A stretch of 29,037 bases of DNA from JBBSQE01 sp038258095 (lineage in GTDB: Bacteria > Actinomycetota > Thermoleophilia > Solirubrobacterales > 70-9), in contig JBBSQE010000012.1 in assembly GCA_038258095.1 (NCBI GenBank), positions 1 through 29,037 on the forward strand, in the 5' to 3' direction. Every line of letters starts with the position of its first letter. Within the stretch, counting starts at the first letter, position 1. The position numbers and the translations under genes are program-made. The notes beneath the pieces are model-generated. The model did no database searches and was not told where the DNA came from. It worked only from the letters and a program-made list of their open reading frames with translations. Positions 6,761 to 15,425 of the stretch are shown piece by piece.

Positions 6761-7924
6761 TCAGTCGAGCGCCGACCGCAACGTGATACGACGCTCGACG
6801 GGGTCGTACTGGTAGCTCTCAATGCTCTCCGCACTGATCAAGTGCACGGCCTCCTCGATGGCCCCCAGCGGCACCGAGAACCATTCGTTGACCTCGGCCG
6901 ACGTTCTGCCGTTCTGCTCGAACCAAGCGTCGATCCGCGCCGACGCAAAGAACCGATGGAGCAAGTGCTCGACGCCACGGCCCATCGACCTGGGCATCTC
7001 GAAGACCTGGAGCTCGGCCACCTCGGCGCCAAGGAAGGTGGAGCTCTGCTTCGCCCCGGCGGCGCGCTCGGAAGGATCCTGCGCGGTGTAGCCGATTTTG
7101 TGGAGGTCGGGGATCTCGACCACCTGCGGATCGTCCGAGAGCGACTGCATTACGTAGACATAACCCACCGCACTTCCGAGGTTTTCTATGACCTCCCGAT
7201 CAGTCTTCTCGGCGGGATCGGTGACCTGTTTACCAAACCGGTACAGCTGACTTCCGAGTGAGCGGAGCAGCAGATCAGCTTCGGTGCCATTCTCGAAGAT
7301 GCAGCGAAGTCTCGCGTTGACACGCCCTCGCTCCTTCCGGCGTTCGCCCTCGGAGGCGACGTACGTCAAGACACCCCGGAGCACGTAGAAGCTCTCCTGC
7401 CGAATCTCCTGCTCGTTCTTAAATGGCACGAGTCGACGCTTTCCCGCCCGCAACTCGGCCTGGCAAGCCTGCAACAGCGGTTCAAATTGCTCGAAGTCCT
7501 CGCAAGGCTCACGGCGGGCAATCCAATCCGGTTTCGCTGCCTCTTGCGACACGTGCCGCAACTCGTGGATGTCGTGCGCGGCGGCGCCAAGTAGCCCGAA
7601 CGGGTCGCTCGCAACGGCGTCGGCAATCGTTCTCGGCGGTTCGGGTTCTCTCAGCAAACCCTGCTGGTCGAGGGCTTCGAGCGCGACTCGATGCTCCTCG
7701 TTGAGCCGAAGCGCTTGGAGTCGATGGCCAAGCTGAATCTCAGCGATGTCCGTGCTGTCGATCGCTGGCTCGCGCCCGTGCTCCTCGACGAACGCTTCGA
7801 TCTCGGCAAAACTCGAAACGAGTCGCTGATCGCGAGTCACCGGCGCCGATTTCACGGGGAGGTCGAGCAGGCCGAGATCATCCTCGGAGATCATTTGCTG
7901 GAGAGTCTCGGCGTCGATCGTCAT
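6761..7924 (-). CDS. T5orf172/GIY-YIG-type nuclease
   Basis: The protein has 387 residues. The C-terminal third has the T5orf172 (MUG113) version of the GIY-YIG fold: GYVYVMQS (254-261), HKIGYT (275-280), the following S-E-R of helix 1 (R287), EHLLHRFF (E319), then EWFSV (347-351). These correspond to the two strand motifs, catalytic Arg and metal-binding Glu of the fold. The first ~240 residues are helical and charged, of no family I recognise, and may bind partners or DNA. Its ATG overlaps the helicase stop as ATGA, so it is translationally coupled as the last gene of the methyltransferase-helicase-nuclease operon. I infer that it is the cleavage subunit, or one of two, of a restriction-like system. 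Confidence 0.8.
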   Translation of the reverse strand: MTIDAETLQQMISEDDLGLLDLPVKSAPVTRDQRLVSSFAEIEAFVEEHGREPAIDSTDIAEIQLGHRLQALRLNEEHRVALEALDQQGLLREPEPPRTIADAVASDPFGLLGAAAHDIHELRHVSQEAAKPDWIARREPCEDFEQFEPLLQACQAELRAGKRRLVPFKNEQEIRQESFYVLRGVLTYVASEGERRKERGRVNARLRCIFENGTEADLLLRSLGSQLYRFGKQVTDPAEKTDREVIENLGSAVGYVYVMQSLSDDPQVVEIPDLHKIGYTAQDPSERAAGAKQSSTFLGAEVAELQVFEMPRSMGRGVEHLLHRFFASARIDAWFEQNGRTSAEVNEWFSVPLGAIEEAVHLISAESIESYQYDPVERRITLRSALD

Positions 7925-9840
7925 AGGTTCTGCTGACGTCGCTGCCGCTGCAGCAAAAGCAACGCTTCTGCGAGCCGCTGCTCTAGCGGATCGGCAGAAC
8001 GAACACTCGGCCGCTCTCCGCCACTGAGGCGGACGAAGTCCTGGATCCTTGGCCAGAGCAGGAGCGCTTCCTCTTCGCTCATCTCGACGCGAGTCTCGTC
8101 GATGGCGTCCTGAATGAGGCCGAGCACCTGCCTCGTAACGGATTTCGACAGGATCTCGAATGCCTCCTGAAACGGGTTGACCGTGTCGATGAGGTCAATA
8201 TGGAGCTCGTCAATCTTGACGAAGCGCTTCGACATGAGAATGAGGCGCTGGTCTCCGACCTCCTTCACCTGGCCGTTCTTGACGACCGAATCAGTGACAA
8301 CGTGCTGACGAACCTCCTCAACCTGTTCGTCGCTGATGTCGGGGTACCGCTTGCGGATGATCTGAGGGATCAGAACCTTGTTCATGACCTCTGGATCAAT
8401 ATTGCCCGGCATTGCCTTCAGCATGGTCGGGTCCTGAAGGATCTGCGCTTTGAGGTCGTTTAGATCGGTGTCGACGATCTGCTGGACGCGAGGGCTCGAC
8501 GGCTCTTTGAAACCTCCGATCTTGAGCTCGCCCGGTCCCGGCGGGTCCCCGCCGTCGTACTTGGCTCGGAACTTGAAGTTCGGGGCGATGACCTGCTCCA
8601 TTAGCAATGAAGCCGTGATGGCCTTGAGCATGTTGTTCACCGCGATTTTGACCTCATCGTCCCCGGCGTCGGGCTGGGCAATCAGATTGGTGAACTGCGC
8701 GTGGGTCTTGTTTGAGCTATCGCGTGTGCAGCGGCCGATAATCTGAATGAGCTCAGTGAGCGAGCCGCGATAGCCAACCGTGAGCGCGTGCTCGCACCAT
8801 GGCCAGTCGAATCCTTCCTTGGCCATGCCGAGGGCGATGATCAGATCTACGGCCTCGATGTCCTCCATCGTTCGGAGGTACTCGACGATCTTGGGGCGCT
8901 CAGCCGGATCGTCATTAACGAGATCAGCCACCTTGATGCGCTTCCCGTCAGCACGGCGGACGGTGATGACGCCGGTCACCGGATCCTGACCCTCGACGCT
9001 ACCGATCGAGTCGAGAATGGAGTCGACCTCGCGCAGTTTGTCCTTCGTCGATTCGCCCGACTGCACGCTGGGTATGTGGAGGATCGTTTTCTTGTCCGTG
9101 TCGAGGACCTCATCGATCGCATCCAAGTAGCGCCCCGAATAGAAGTGGTACCCGATTCCCAGCGACTTGAGATAGTTGTAGCCGTTGAGCTGCTCGTAGT
9201 AGTTGTAGGTGACCTTGCGGAACTTCGCCTCGTCCTCGGGCTCAAGCACGGGAACCGCATCCCCCCGGAAGTAGGAACCCGTCATGGCGATGATGTGGGC
9301 TGTCGAACTGCGCATCACCGTGCGCATCAGGTCCCCCAGCCGGCTGTCCTCGCTCGCCGAGACATGGTGGAACTCGTCGATCGCAACAACCATGTCATCG
9401 AAAGCGTTGTCGCCGAGCGCTTCGTAGGCGAACCGCAGGGTCGCGTGGGTGCAGATCATGATCGTCTCGCTGCCCTCGAGGAAGGCTTTGAAGGCGTCGA
9501 CTTTGCCAGCGCTCGATCCCGGGGAGCAAAGGTTGTCCTTCTCTGGAACCACCCAGTCGGCAAAGAATCCACTCTCGGAGAGAGCGGTGCTCGCGAACGA
9601 AGCACCGATCGACCGTTCAGGCACGGCGACGATGACCTTGCGAAGGTTCTGGTTGTAGAGCTTGTCCAGCCCGATAAACATCAGGGCCCTGGACTTCCCG
9701 GACGCCGGCGGCGCCTTGATCAGCAGGTATTTGCTGTCTCGCGCGGCGAACGCCTTTGCCTGCATCTCCCGCATACCGAGTTCATCCGTCGCCGTACTGT
9801 CACCGGTCTGGGCATAGTTGACATCGATTAGATTCGGCAC
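7921..9840 (-). CDS. SF2 DEAD/DEAH-type helicase (restriction/defence type)
   Basis: This 639-residue superfamily 2 helicase has motif I APPASGKS (43-50), motif II DEFHH (155-159), motif III MTGSY (186-190), motif V ALGMAKEGFDWP (336-347) and motif VI QIIGRCTR (366-373). A C-terminal ~260-residue part, helical and charged, is of no family I know. The layout resembles ResIII-type translocases. It starts with GTG (9838-9840) three bases after the methyltransferase stop and overlaps the GIY-YIG gene by four bases, so the three are made as a unit. It probably uses ATP to translocate or remodel DNA for the separate nuclease(s). No nuclease motif of its own is visible. Confidence 0.88.
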   Translation of the reverse strand: MPNLIDVNYAQTGDSTATDELGMREMQAKAFAARDSKYLLIKAPPASGKSRALMFIGLDKLYNQNLRKVIVAVPERSIGASFASTALSESGFFADWVVPEKDNLCSPGSSAGKVDAFKAFLEGSETIMICTHATLRFAYEALGDNAFDDMVVAIDEFHHVSASEDSRLGDLMRTVMRSSTAHIIAMTGSYFRGDAVPVLEPEDEAKFRKVTYNYYEQLNGYNYLKSLGIGYHFYSGRYLDAIDEVLDTDKKTILHIPSVQSGESTKDKLREVDSILDSIGSVEGQDPVTGVITVRRADGKRIKVADLVNDDPAERPKIVEYLRTMEDIEAVDLIIALGMAKEGFDWPWCEHALTVGYRGSLTELIQIIGRCTRDSSNKTHAQFTNLIAQPDAGDDEVKIAVNNMLKAITASLLMEQVIAPNFKFRAKYDGGDPPGPGELKIGGFKEPSSPRVQQIVDTDLNDLKAQILQDPTMLKAMPGNIDPEVMNKVLIPQIIRKRYPDISDEQVEEVRQHVVTDSVVKNGQVKEVGDQRLILMSKRFVKIDELHIDLIDTVNPFQEAFEILSKSVTRQVLGLIQDAIDETRVEMSEEEALLLWPRIQDFVRLSGGERPSVRSADPLEQRLAEALLLLQRQRRQQNL

Positions 9841-9843
9841 GAC

Positions 9844-12504
9844 TCAGCTCGCCTCCCGTATTGCGTCGGTGTACATCTGGAAGAGCACACGTAGCCGTTC
9901 TTCGCCCCCCCTAAAGGCCGCTTGCCGGTAGAGGCCATCGACCAGACCATCTAATGCGGAATGCGCCTCACTCAGCGCCTCCGGCATCTGATCGGGATCA
10001 TAGAGTTCGGCAAGCGTGCGATCGGGGAAGGACTCACGGACAGCGAGTACGCGTACCGCGCCCTCCGCCAGTTTTGCCTTCACGCCTTCGCTGAGAGGCG
10101 GAGTCGGAAACGTGTTGTAGACGAGGTTCGCCGAGTACCGGTAGTCGGTCTTCATACGACCCCCAATTGCCTCGAGCCATGCCATGTGCATGCGGGAATG
10201 GATCAGGCCGAACAGCCAAGGCTGGGCATCGTAGATTGCGCACGCGGAATCGGACACAACCGTTGAACCATCGACGAATCCCAGGGGGACATAACGTCGG
10301 CGCTCCGACGAGACTCTGGGAACGACGATGGCCGTCGTGTCACGGTGAGCGCGCTGCACGAACCGGTGTGGACTCGCCGCGAATGCCCTCGTGCTCTCCG
10401 CCTTGCTCCGGCCTCGGAAGGCGGCGACCTGGGCTAGGCGATCGGCGATGGGAGGAATCGCGGCCGCTTCGTCGGCCTGATGATCCGGAATCCAAAGGCA
10501 GCGCCGCCACGTCCCCCTGATGACCTCGCTCGCGCCTCCGTACCGACGAATGAACTTTTCGGCATCGGGAAAGCTGCGGACGATCGACGCGGCCTCCTCT
10601 GGATCGAGCAAGAGATGCCCGCCATCGCGGGGCATGCTCCCGAAAACCATTGGTGGAAGGGCAGAGATAGGCGCCTGTGCCTGAATCACGATCTCGGCTC
10701 CGCCGTCCGCGACCAAGTACGGATTGATCTGTGACGCCTCCATGCGTGACCCGGTCGAATAGAGCGCCTTTCCACGTCGTTGGCCCTCGCGCGCCAAGCC
10801 GAGAACAACGCATGTGACACCCGCGTTGCCGCGGGCGGCATTGCTCCATTTGAACGACGTATGCGCGAAGGAGATCTCAATGTCGAGATCGAAGACCCTC
10901 GGCCACAGCAGGCCCACCTGATTGCCCTGCGTGATCGAGTTCGTCGTCACCAGCGCGGCCTCCGAGCCCTCGCGCTCTGCAATAAATGCCGCGGCTTTGT
11001 AGACCCAGATCGACACGTAGTCGAGGTACTTGTTCACAGTTCGATCGTCGAAGGCCAGTACCAGATCTTGCTTTTGGTACTCGCTTTGAAGCGTTCCCCC
11101 CTGGTACGGCGGGTTGCCGACGAGGAAAACTGGACCTTCGGGCGCGACCTGACCCCAGTCGATCCGTGCGGCGTTCCCGCAGTGGACCTGACCTGCCTCG
11201 ACTAGCGGAATGAGCGGGATCTCGACGCCGAAGAGATCGTGGAACTCGCGGTTCATTTGATGCTTCGCGAGCCAGAGAGAAAGTATGGCCACCTCGTGTG
11301 CGAAATCATCGATCTCGATGCCGTAGAAGTTCTCGAGGTCGATGCGTGAGAACTGGAAGAGCGCCGCACGATGTGGTTCAAGTTCCGCGATGCGCCGAAG
11401 GGCCGCGTGCTCGATCCGGCGAAGCTCTTTGTAGGCAATGACGAGGAAATTGCCCGAGCCACACGCAGGATCGAAAACCCGGACCTCGGCGAGACGATCG
11501 AGCAGGCGCTCGAGCTTTCTGACCGTGTCCGCAGACGCAAGCTGCTGCTCGAGTCCCTCAAGAAATAGGGGTCTAATGGCCTTGAGGATGTTCTCGACCG
11601 ACGTGTAGTGCATCCCCAGGCCCTCGCGGTGGCTGGGTCGAACTACGGCCTGCATCATCGATCCGAAGATGTCCGGGTTGATCTGCGACCAGTCCAGCGA
11701 GCCACACTCGAGGACTATCGAGCGCGCGCGAGGCGTAAACGCCGGCGCCGCTGCGCGCCGTTGGAAAAGCTTCCCGTTGACGTAGCCGAAGCCGACCAGG
11801 TACGCAGACACGCCTCCCCGATCGCCGGGCGCCGTATCAAGGACCTGGAAGAGCTCATCGAAGAACGCTGCCGTGTCGGCACCGGACTCTTCCGTGAACG
11901 AGCCGACGGCGTTCGAAAACGTGCCTTTCAAGAACACGCCGGTGTCCTCTGCGAAAAAGCAGAAGAGCAGTCTGGAGAAAAAGACGTTCAACTCGTGGCG
12001 CTGCTCGTCCGTGTCGATCTCGTTATGGCGGGTGACCTCGTCGTATAGCCGCGCCATCTTCTCTGCCGCCTTGACGTCCGCCATGCTGACGTTCTCGATC
12101 TGGGTCTTCTCGATCCCGGCCCAGGGCAGGAAGAACGTGGCATGATCGACGAGCTCCGACCGTCCTACATCGAGCGTCGTGTCCTTTTCGCAATCTCGAG
12201 CTAGAACACGGCGCCCATTCTCAATGATCAAGAACCGCGGGCTCTCGGAAGCGATCCTTTCTTCAGCTCGCGCCATCTCGATCATCTCGTAGAGGGCGTC
12301 ATCCTCAGCCGCAACGGTGCGGAAGTAGACCTTGCCCTTCCACAGGTGCTCGTCGGCCCCGTCGGCCCTGTCGTAGGTGCCTGAGCGCAGCCGACTGATC
12401 GACGCTTTGGGCAAGCCGTAGGCACGCAGAAGCGCGTATAGAAACTCCGTCCCCTCCTCGCCATCAATCTCAGCGAGGTTCTCTTCGACCTCCCGCAGAT
12501 TCAC
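9844..12504 (-). CDS. MmeI-family DNA (adenine-N6) methyltransferase with a degenerate nuclease motif
   Basis: The protein has 886 residues. N-terminal MmeI-like sequence (residues ~50-160, with PRFLIIENG and DVKAAEKMARLYDE) is followed by the helical linker (NVFFSRLLFCFFAEDTG, 173-189). The methyltransferase domain has motif I FDPACGSGN (344-352) and motif IV NPPY (464-467), the gamma-class adenine-N6 pattern. A target-recognition-like C-terminal half completes it. In active MmeI-type enzymes the segment after LWxG carries E-x-K; here it reads LWKGKVYFRTV with R62 and V64 at those places. The fused endonuclease thus appears inactive, and cleavage may be delegated to the neighbouring GIY-YIG and PLD proteins. 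Start is GTG (12502-12504) without a strong ribosome-binding site. First gene of the three-gene operon. Confidence 0.88.
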   Translation of the reverse strand: MNLREVEENLAEIDGEEGTEFLYALLRAYGLPKASISRLRSGTYDRADGADEHLWKGKVYFRTVAAEDDALYEMIEMARAEERIASESPRFLIIENGRRVLARDCEKDTTLDVGRSELVDHATFFLPWAGIEKTQIENVSMADVKAAEKMARLYDEVTRHNEIDTDEQRHELNVFFSRLLFCFFAEDTGVFLKGTFSNAVGSFTEESGADTAAFFDELFQVLDTAPGDRGGVSAYLVGFGYVNGKLFQRRAAAPAFTPRARSIVLECGSLDWSQINPDIFGSMMQAVVRPSHREGLGMHYTSVENILKAIRPLFLEGLEQQLASADTVRKLERLLDRLAEVRVFDPACGSGNFLVIAYKELRRIEHAALRRIAELEPHRAALFQFSRIDLENFYGIEIDDFAHEVAILSLWLAKHQMNREFHDLFGVEIPLIPLVEAGQVHCGNAARIDWGQVAPEGPVFLVGNPPYQGGTLQSEYQKQDLVLAFDDRTVNKYLDYVSIWVYKAAAFIAEREGSEAALVTTNSITQGNQVGLLWPRVFDLDIEISFAHTSFKWSNAARGNAGVTCVVLGLAREGQRRGKALYSTGSRMEASQINPYLVADGGAEIVIQAQAPISALPPMVFGSMPRDGGHLLLDPEEAASIVRSFPDAEKFIRRYGGASEVIRGTWRRCLWIPDHQADEAAAIPPIADRLAQVAAFRGRSKAESTRAFAASPHRFVQRAHRDTTAIVVPRVSSERRRYVPLGFVDGSTVVSDSACAIYDAQPWLFGLIHSRMHMAWLEAIGGRMKTDYRYSANLVYNTFPTPPLSEGVKAKLAEGAVRVLAVRESFPDRTLAELYDPDQMPEALSEAHSALDGLVDGLYRQAAFRGGEERLRVLFQMYTDAIREAS

Positions 12505-12791
12505 CGTGCAGCCTGTCGGCTGGACCTCGCAGAGCTTGCGATGAGCTCGGAGGGGTTAGCGTCGTGCTTCGGTTCCATACGACCGTTCTAGCAGGGGGAA
12601 GCCCGGAACTTCACGGCGATCCCGGCCTCCGGCATCAGCCCGGAAGGCAGCCTGCCGCTTCGAAGCTAAGGGGGCCAATGGCCTCCGGGCCCACCAGGGC
12701 GAGTGAGCCCGTGAGCGCCTCGCTGGGGACCGCCGGAGCGCTCGCTGCCGGTCTGCCAGTGGGGCGCCTCCCTAGCCCCATGCCGTTGACC
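12505..12791. other. Intergenic region upstream of the methyltransferase operon
   Basis: These 287 bp separate the PLD gene stop from the methyltransferase start, long for this compact island, and probably hold the operon promoter. The perfect 10-bp palindrome GCTTCGAAGC (12657-12666) and several short GC-rich inverted repeats are present. I see no convincing -35/-10 pair and no gene. Confidence 0.4.
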
Positions 12792-13898
12792 TTAGAACAC
12801 GCCCCATTCGCGGCGCATCCCCTGCCCACCCTGCATCACCACATGGGCCTCCGCCTGGATGCTCTTGTTCCTCCAGCGCGTGGCCTGACTCGTGCTGCCG
12901 ATCGAGAGTTCGAAGGCACGCCTCCCGTCCAGCTTGATCTCTTTGAACAACAAAACCTCTCCGTCATAGGCCGGCGGACCACCGTCCCCGGGGATGGGGA
13001 GCGTCAGCACATCCATGGAGTTGTTGCTGAACCGAAGCGATGCATCCCGGCGGACGAAGTTGCCGTAGCGGATATCGAGCTTTCCGATCAGCGAGTCGGT
13101 CGGAAGCGTTCTCGGCCGGAACCCGAAGAACACCCGCATCATGCGTGAAAGCATCAGTTGGTTACCCGGAAGCCCCTGCTGGCGATTCTCGTGGAGATTC
13201 CCGGCCTGGATCCAAAGCTGGCGGGCCGCGCGCACCTTTCGGACGAGCGCCGGGTCGCGCATCCAAGGCGGTGGCTTGTTCGGCGACACATCATCGTCAA
13301 CAACGGGCGGATCCGTCGCAACTGCCTTGTTGAACTCAGTCTCATAGGCGCTGGCCACCGAAGCGAGAGTGCTCGCGGCTTGCCAGCGGCGGTCGAACCA
13401 GTCCGCTACCCGGGCGCAGCTATCCCATAGAGCTGTCTCGCCGGCCCCTGTCGGCTGTGCGACAACCTGCAGACTTCCCACTTCATGCCCGCGAGTCAGG
13501 CCGCTACGCGACAGATTTCCTGATCCGGCGACCACGGCGATGGCATCTGCCCCGCGAAGCAGAACGACTTTGGGATGCCACGGGCGCCGAGGCACGCAGC
13601 GACCTGTCTTCGCGACAACCTTGCCCTCAACCAACTTCACGCTGGATCCGGGCCTGTCGTTCAGGGCCGCCAACGCACTCGGTTCGGTGCGGCACCAGTC
13701 GAGCCCGAGCAACCAGCGCTCGCTCAAGCCGTCGCCGGGGTATGCGCCATCCATGAGGGCCGTCAGCACCTCAACACCCGACATTGTTCCGTATGCGAAT
13801 GCGCCATCGATACGATCGAAATCCCCGGCCGCCAGGCCAGCTCGAATGAGATCGGCGCACGTGTCGTCTGGCTGCAAAGCAAACTGCTGGGAGTACAT
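12792..13898 (-). CDS. Phospholipase-D-type (BfiI/DrmC-like) nuclease
   Basis: The protein has 368 residues from the ATG at 13896-13898, preceded by GAAGAG six bases upstream. A TTG ten codons earlier is open but less likely. A single PLD half-site is visible: WHPK (H108, K110), then AGSGNLSRSGL (N128) and HEVG (E139). This is the layout of single-HKD enzymes that act as dimers, such as the BfiI nuclease domain or Nuc. The Asp usually four residues after the Lys is not obvious. The rest, including an acidic proline-rich middle and a beta-rich end, is unassigned. PLD proteins occur in DISARM (DrmC) and other restriction-linked systems. Same strand as the methyltransferase operon but 287 bp away, so co-function is inferred from context. 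Confidence 0.78.
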   Translation of the reverse strand: MYSQQFALQPDDTCADLIRAGLAAGDFDRIDGAFAYGTMSGVEVLTALMDGAYPGDGLSERWLLGLDWCRTEPSALAALNDRPGSSVKLVEGKVVAKTGRCVPRRPWHPKVVLLRGADAIAVVAGSGNLSRSGLTRGHEVGSLQVVAQPTGAGETALWDSCARVADWFDRRWQAASTLASVASAYETEFNKAVATDPPVVDDDVSPNKPPPWMRDPALVRKVRAARQLWIQAGNLHENRQQGLPGNQLMLSRMMRVFFGFRPRTLPTDSLIGKLDIRYGNFVRRDASLRFSNNSMDVLTLPIPGDGGPPAYDGEVLLFKEIKLDGRRAFELSIGSTSQATRWRNKSIQAEAHVVMQGGQGMRREWGVF

Positions 13899-14020
13899 GG
13901 CGGTCTCTTCGACGATTCGGTGCGACAACCTTTGCGCAGGAGCTGTGGACTAGTTGAAACGCACTGCTCGGTCGTCGCTTGCGCTCCTCGCGCAAAGCGG
14001 CACCCAGCGCCGAACCCGGA

Positions 14021-14446
14021 CTAGGACACGTAGGCCTTGCGCACCATGGCGGCCGTCCATCGGTTCGTGCCGTGGGCCGGGGGGACATCCTTGCGGTTCA
14101 GGGTCTCAGCGATCTCGGCGAGGGACTTGCCTTTCGCGAGCAGCGTCCGGATCTGCGTCCGCCATCCGTAGTCCCGGTTGTTGCACCAGGTGTGGGACAG
14201 TCGAACGTTCTCGGGGACGAGCTTCCCGCCGGCCGACTTAAGGATCGGGTAGTGGTCGCGCGAGGGCGTCCACTTGTTGCCCGGCGTCCCGACCCGATCG
14301 AACTCGCCGCGCCCCTTGTGGTGGTAGCACTGCGGCATCTCGCACTTCAGGGCGAGGAGCTGGCCGCGCTCGGCCATCTGGACAAGGACATTTACATTCT
14401 TCACGCCGAGCTCGCGGAGTTGGTCCGCGACCGATTTATCCGCCAC
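14021..14446 (-). CDS. HNH-type putative nuclease with C-terminal HTH-like tail
   Basis: This is a protein of about 141 residues from the GTG at 14444-14446, which has AGGA seven bases upstream; a TTG six codons earlier is an alternative. The middle has a zinc-type pair C35/C40, then RDHYP (D64, H65), GG, ENVRLSH (N80, H85) and C88-N89: the beta-beta-alpha metal layout of HNH endonucleases. The last ~40 residues (LLAKGKSLAEIAETLNRKDVP.....WTAAMVRKAY) resemble the small HTH found in serine recombinases. It lies 122 bp upstream of the PLD gene on the same strand, in the nuclease-rich cluster. It could be a stand-alone restriction nuclease (type IV-like) or a homing-type nuclease; the sequence does not decide. 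Confidence 0.7.
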   Translation of the reverse strand: MADKSVADQLRELGVKNVNVLVQMAERGQLLALKCEMPQCYHHKGRGEFDRVGTPGNKWTPSRDHYPILKSAGGKLVPENVRLSHTWCNNRDYGWRTQIRTLLAKGKSLAEIAETLNRKDVPPAHGTNRWTAAMVRKAYVS

Positions 14447-14760
14447 GCGCTGATCCTGACACAAGACCCCAGCTCGCGTCCGCGTGGGTTCTGACGATGC
14501 GTCACCCGATGCAACCCAGTCTCCGGAGCGGCTACTGCTCTCGCGTGAGAGCGAAAGCGGTTAAAGAGCAGCTTGGACTGACGGGCCCCAGCGAGCGTCC
14601 GCCAACTCGTTGCGATAACGACCGGTCGCAAGATGCGCGGAGACGCCGCCCGTCAGCCATCGGCCGCACCTTCGCCACGGCTTTGGCGTTCGCGCTTTTC
14701 TCGCGATCATTTCCCGGCATCCTGGGGTTGCCCGATCAACCCCTAGGGGCCTAGGCACCG
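14447..14760. other. Intergenic region between the uracil-DNA glycosylase and HNH genes
   Basis: This is 314 bp without a credible gene. It holds the terminator-like hairpin at 14724-14743 next to a CCTAGG-rich segment (14744-14756), and presumably the promoter of the HNH gene nearer 14450-14500. No clear -10/-35 box can be named. Confidence 0.4.
14724..14743 (-). terminator. Short hairpin after the uracil-DNA glycosylase gene
   Basis: GGGGTT (14724-14729) pairs with AACCCC (14738-14743) around an 8-nt loop, 18 bp past the stop of the leftward gene. There is no U tract, so it is a weak terminator candidate. Confidence 0.35.
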
Positions 14761-15315
14761 CTATGGTCGCCGAGGCCCGACCCATTGCCGGAGCTGGTCG
14801 AGCGTTGAGTCGGCTCGTGCCTTCGCCTCGTAGGGGCCCGGCATCACAAAGACCGACGAACGGCCGAGCGCCAAGCCGTCGATGAAGCCGTTCCCGGGGA
14901 ATGGGCCGAGCAGCGTGGTTGCAGCCTTTTTGAAGGCGAAGATCACTAGCGGGGCGCCAATCGCATCGAGCTTCGCCTCGAGACTGTCTCGACCAAACTC
15001 CAGCTCCGCCTGACCAAGGTCGTCGGCTCGCCTCGTCGGCCGCTTGACGATGTCGGTGAAGCCAACTCCGGAAGCGAACGCCGCATCGTCCTTGTGGCCT
15101 TCCACTCGTGGAGGCATAAGACCGACAGCCGTCAGGCGGCGCCACAGAGTCGTCCCGGTATTGCCCTGCCAATAGTGGCCCGCCGTGACGCTCGGGGGCG
15201 CGGGGTTGATGCCGACAACGACAGCGAACAGCCCTGGGCGCAGGAGATCCTCGAGCGAACAGACCACCGTTCCCATCCATTCGACTTCAACCCGATGACC
15301 AGTGACCTCGCTCAC
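14761..15315 (-). CDS. Family-2 (MUG/TDG-like) uracil-DNA glycosylase
   Basis: The 184-residue protein has VVVGINPAPPS at residues ~32-42, the GINP motif 1 whose Asn supports catalysis in mismatch-specific uracil/thymine glycosylases. GHYWQGN follows, then GVGFTDIVKRPT, as in MUG. Motif 2, normally NPSG-like, reads MPGPYEAKAR here, so specificity may differ. The family removes U or T from mismatches or modified bases. The start is GTG 15315; an ATG at 15276 would remove 13 residues ahead of the fold. Its place beside HNH, PLD and methyltransferase genes suggests action on deaminated or modified phage DNA, but a plain repair role is equally compatible. Divergent from the HTH gene at 15426. Confidence 0.82.
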   Translation of the reverse strand: MSEVTGHRVEVEWMGTVVCSLEDLLRPGLFAVVVGINPAPPSVTAGHYWQGNTGTTLWRRLTAVGLMPPRVEGHKDDAAFASGVGFTDIVKRPTRRADDLGQAELEFGRDSLEAKLDAIGAPLVIFAFKKAATTLLGPFPGNGFIDGLALGRSSVFVMPGPYEAKARADSTLDQLRQWVGPRRP

Positions 15316-15425
15316 CTGCCCAGGCTACTCACGACCGAACGTGCCGCCTTTCCCCATCAGGAACGCTCCGATTCTCCAACGTCTCACCCCCTCACACACT
15401 TGCACTTAGTGATTCGGGGACTCCC

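Noticed and set aside
6761..13898. Canonical DISARM or BREX locus
   Set aside because: There is no DUF1998 (DrmB), no PglZ, no BrxC/BrxL; only the methyltransferase, helicase and PLD themes are shared.
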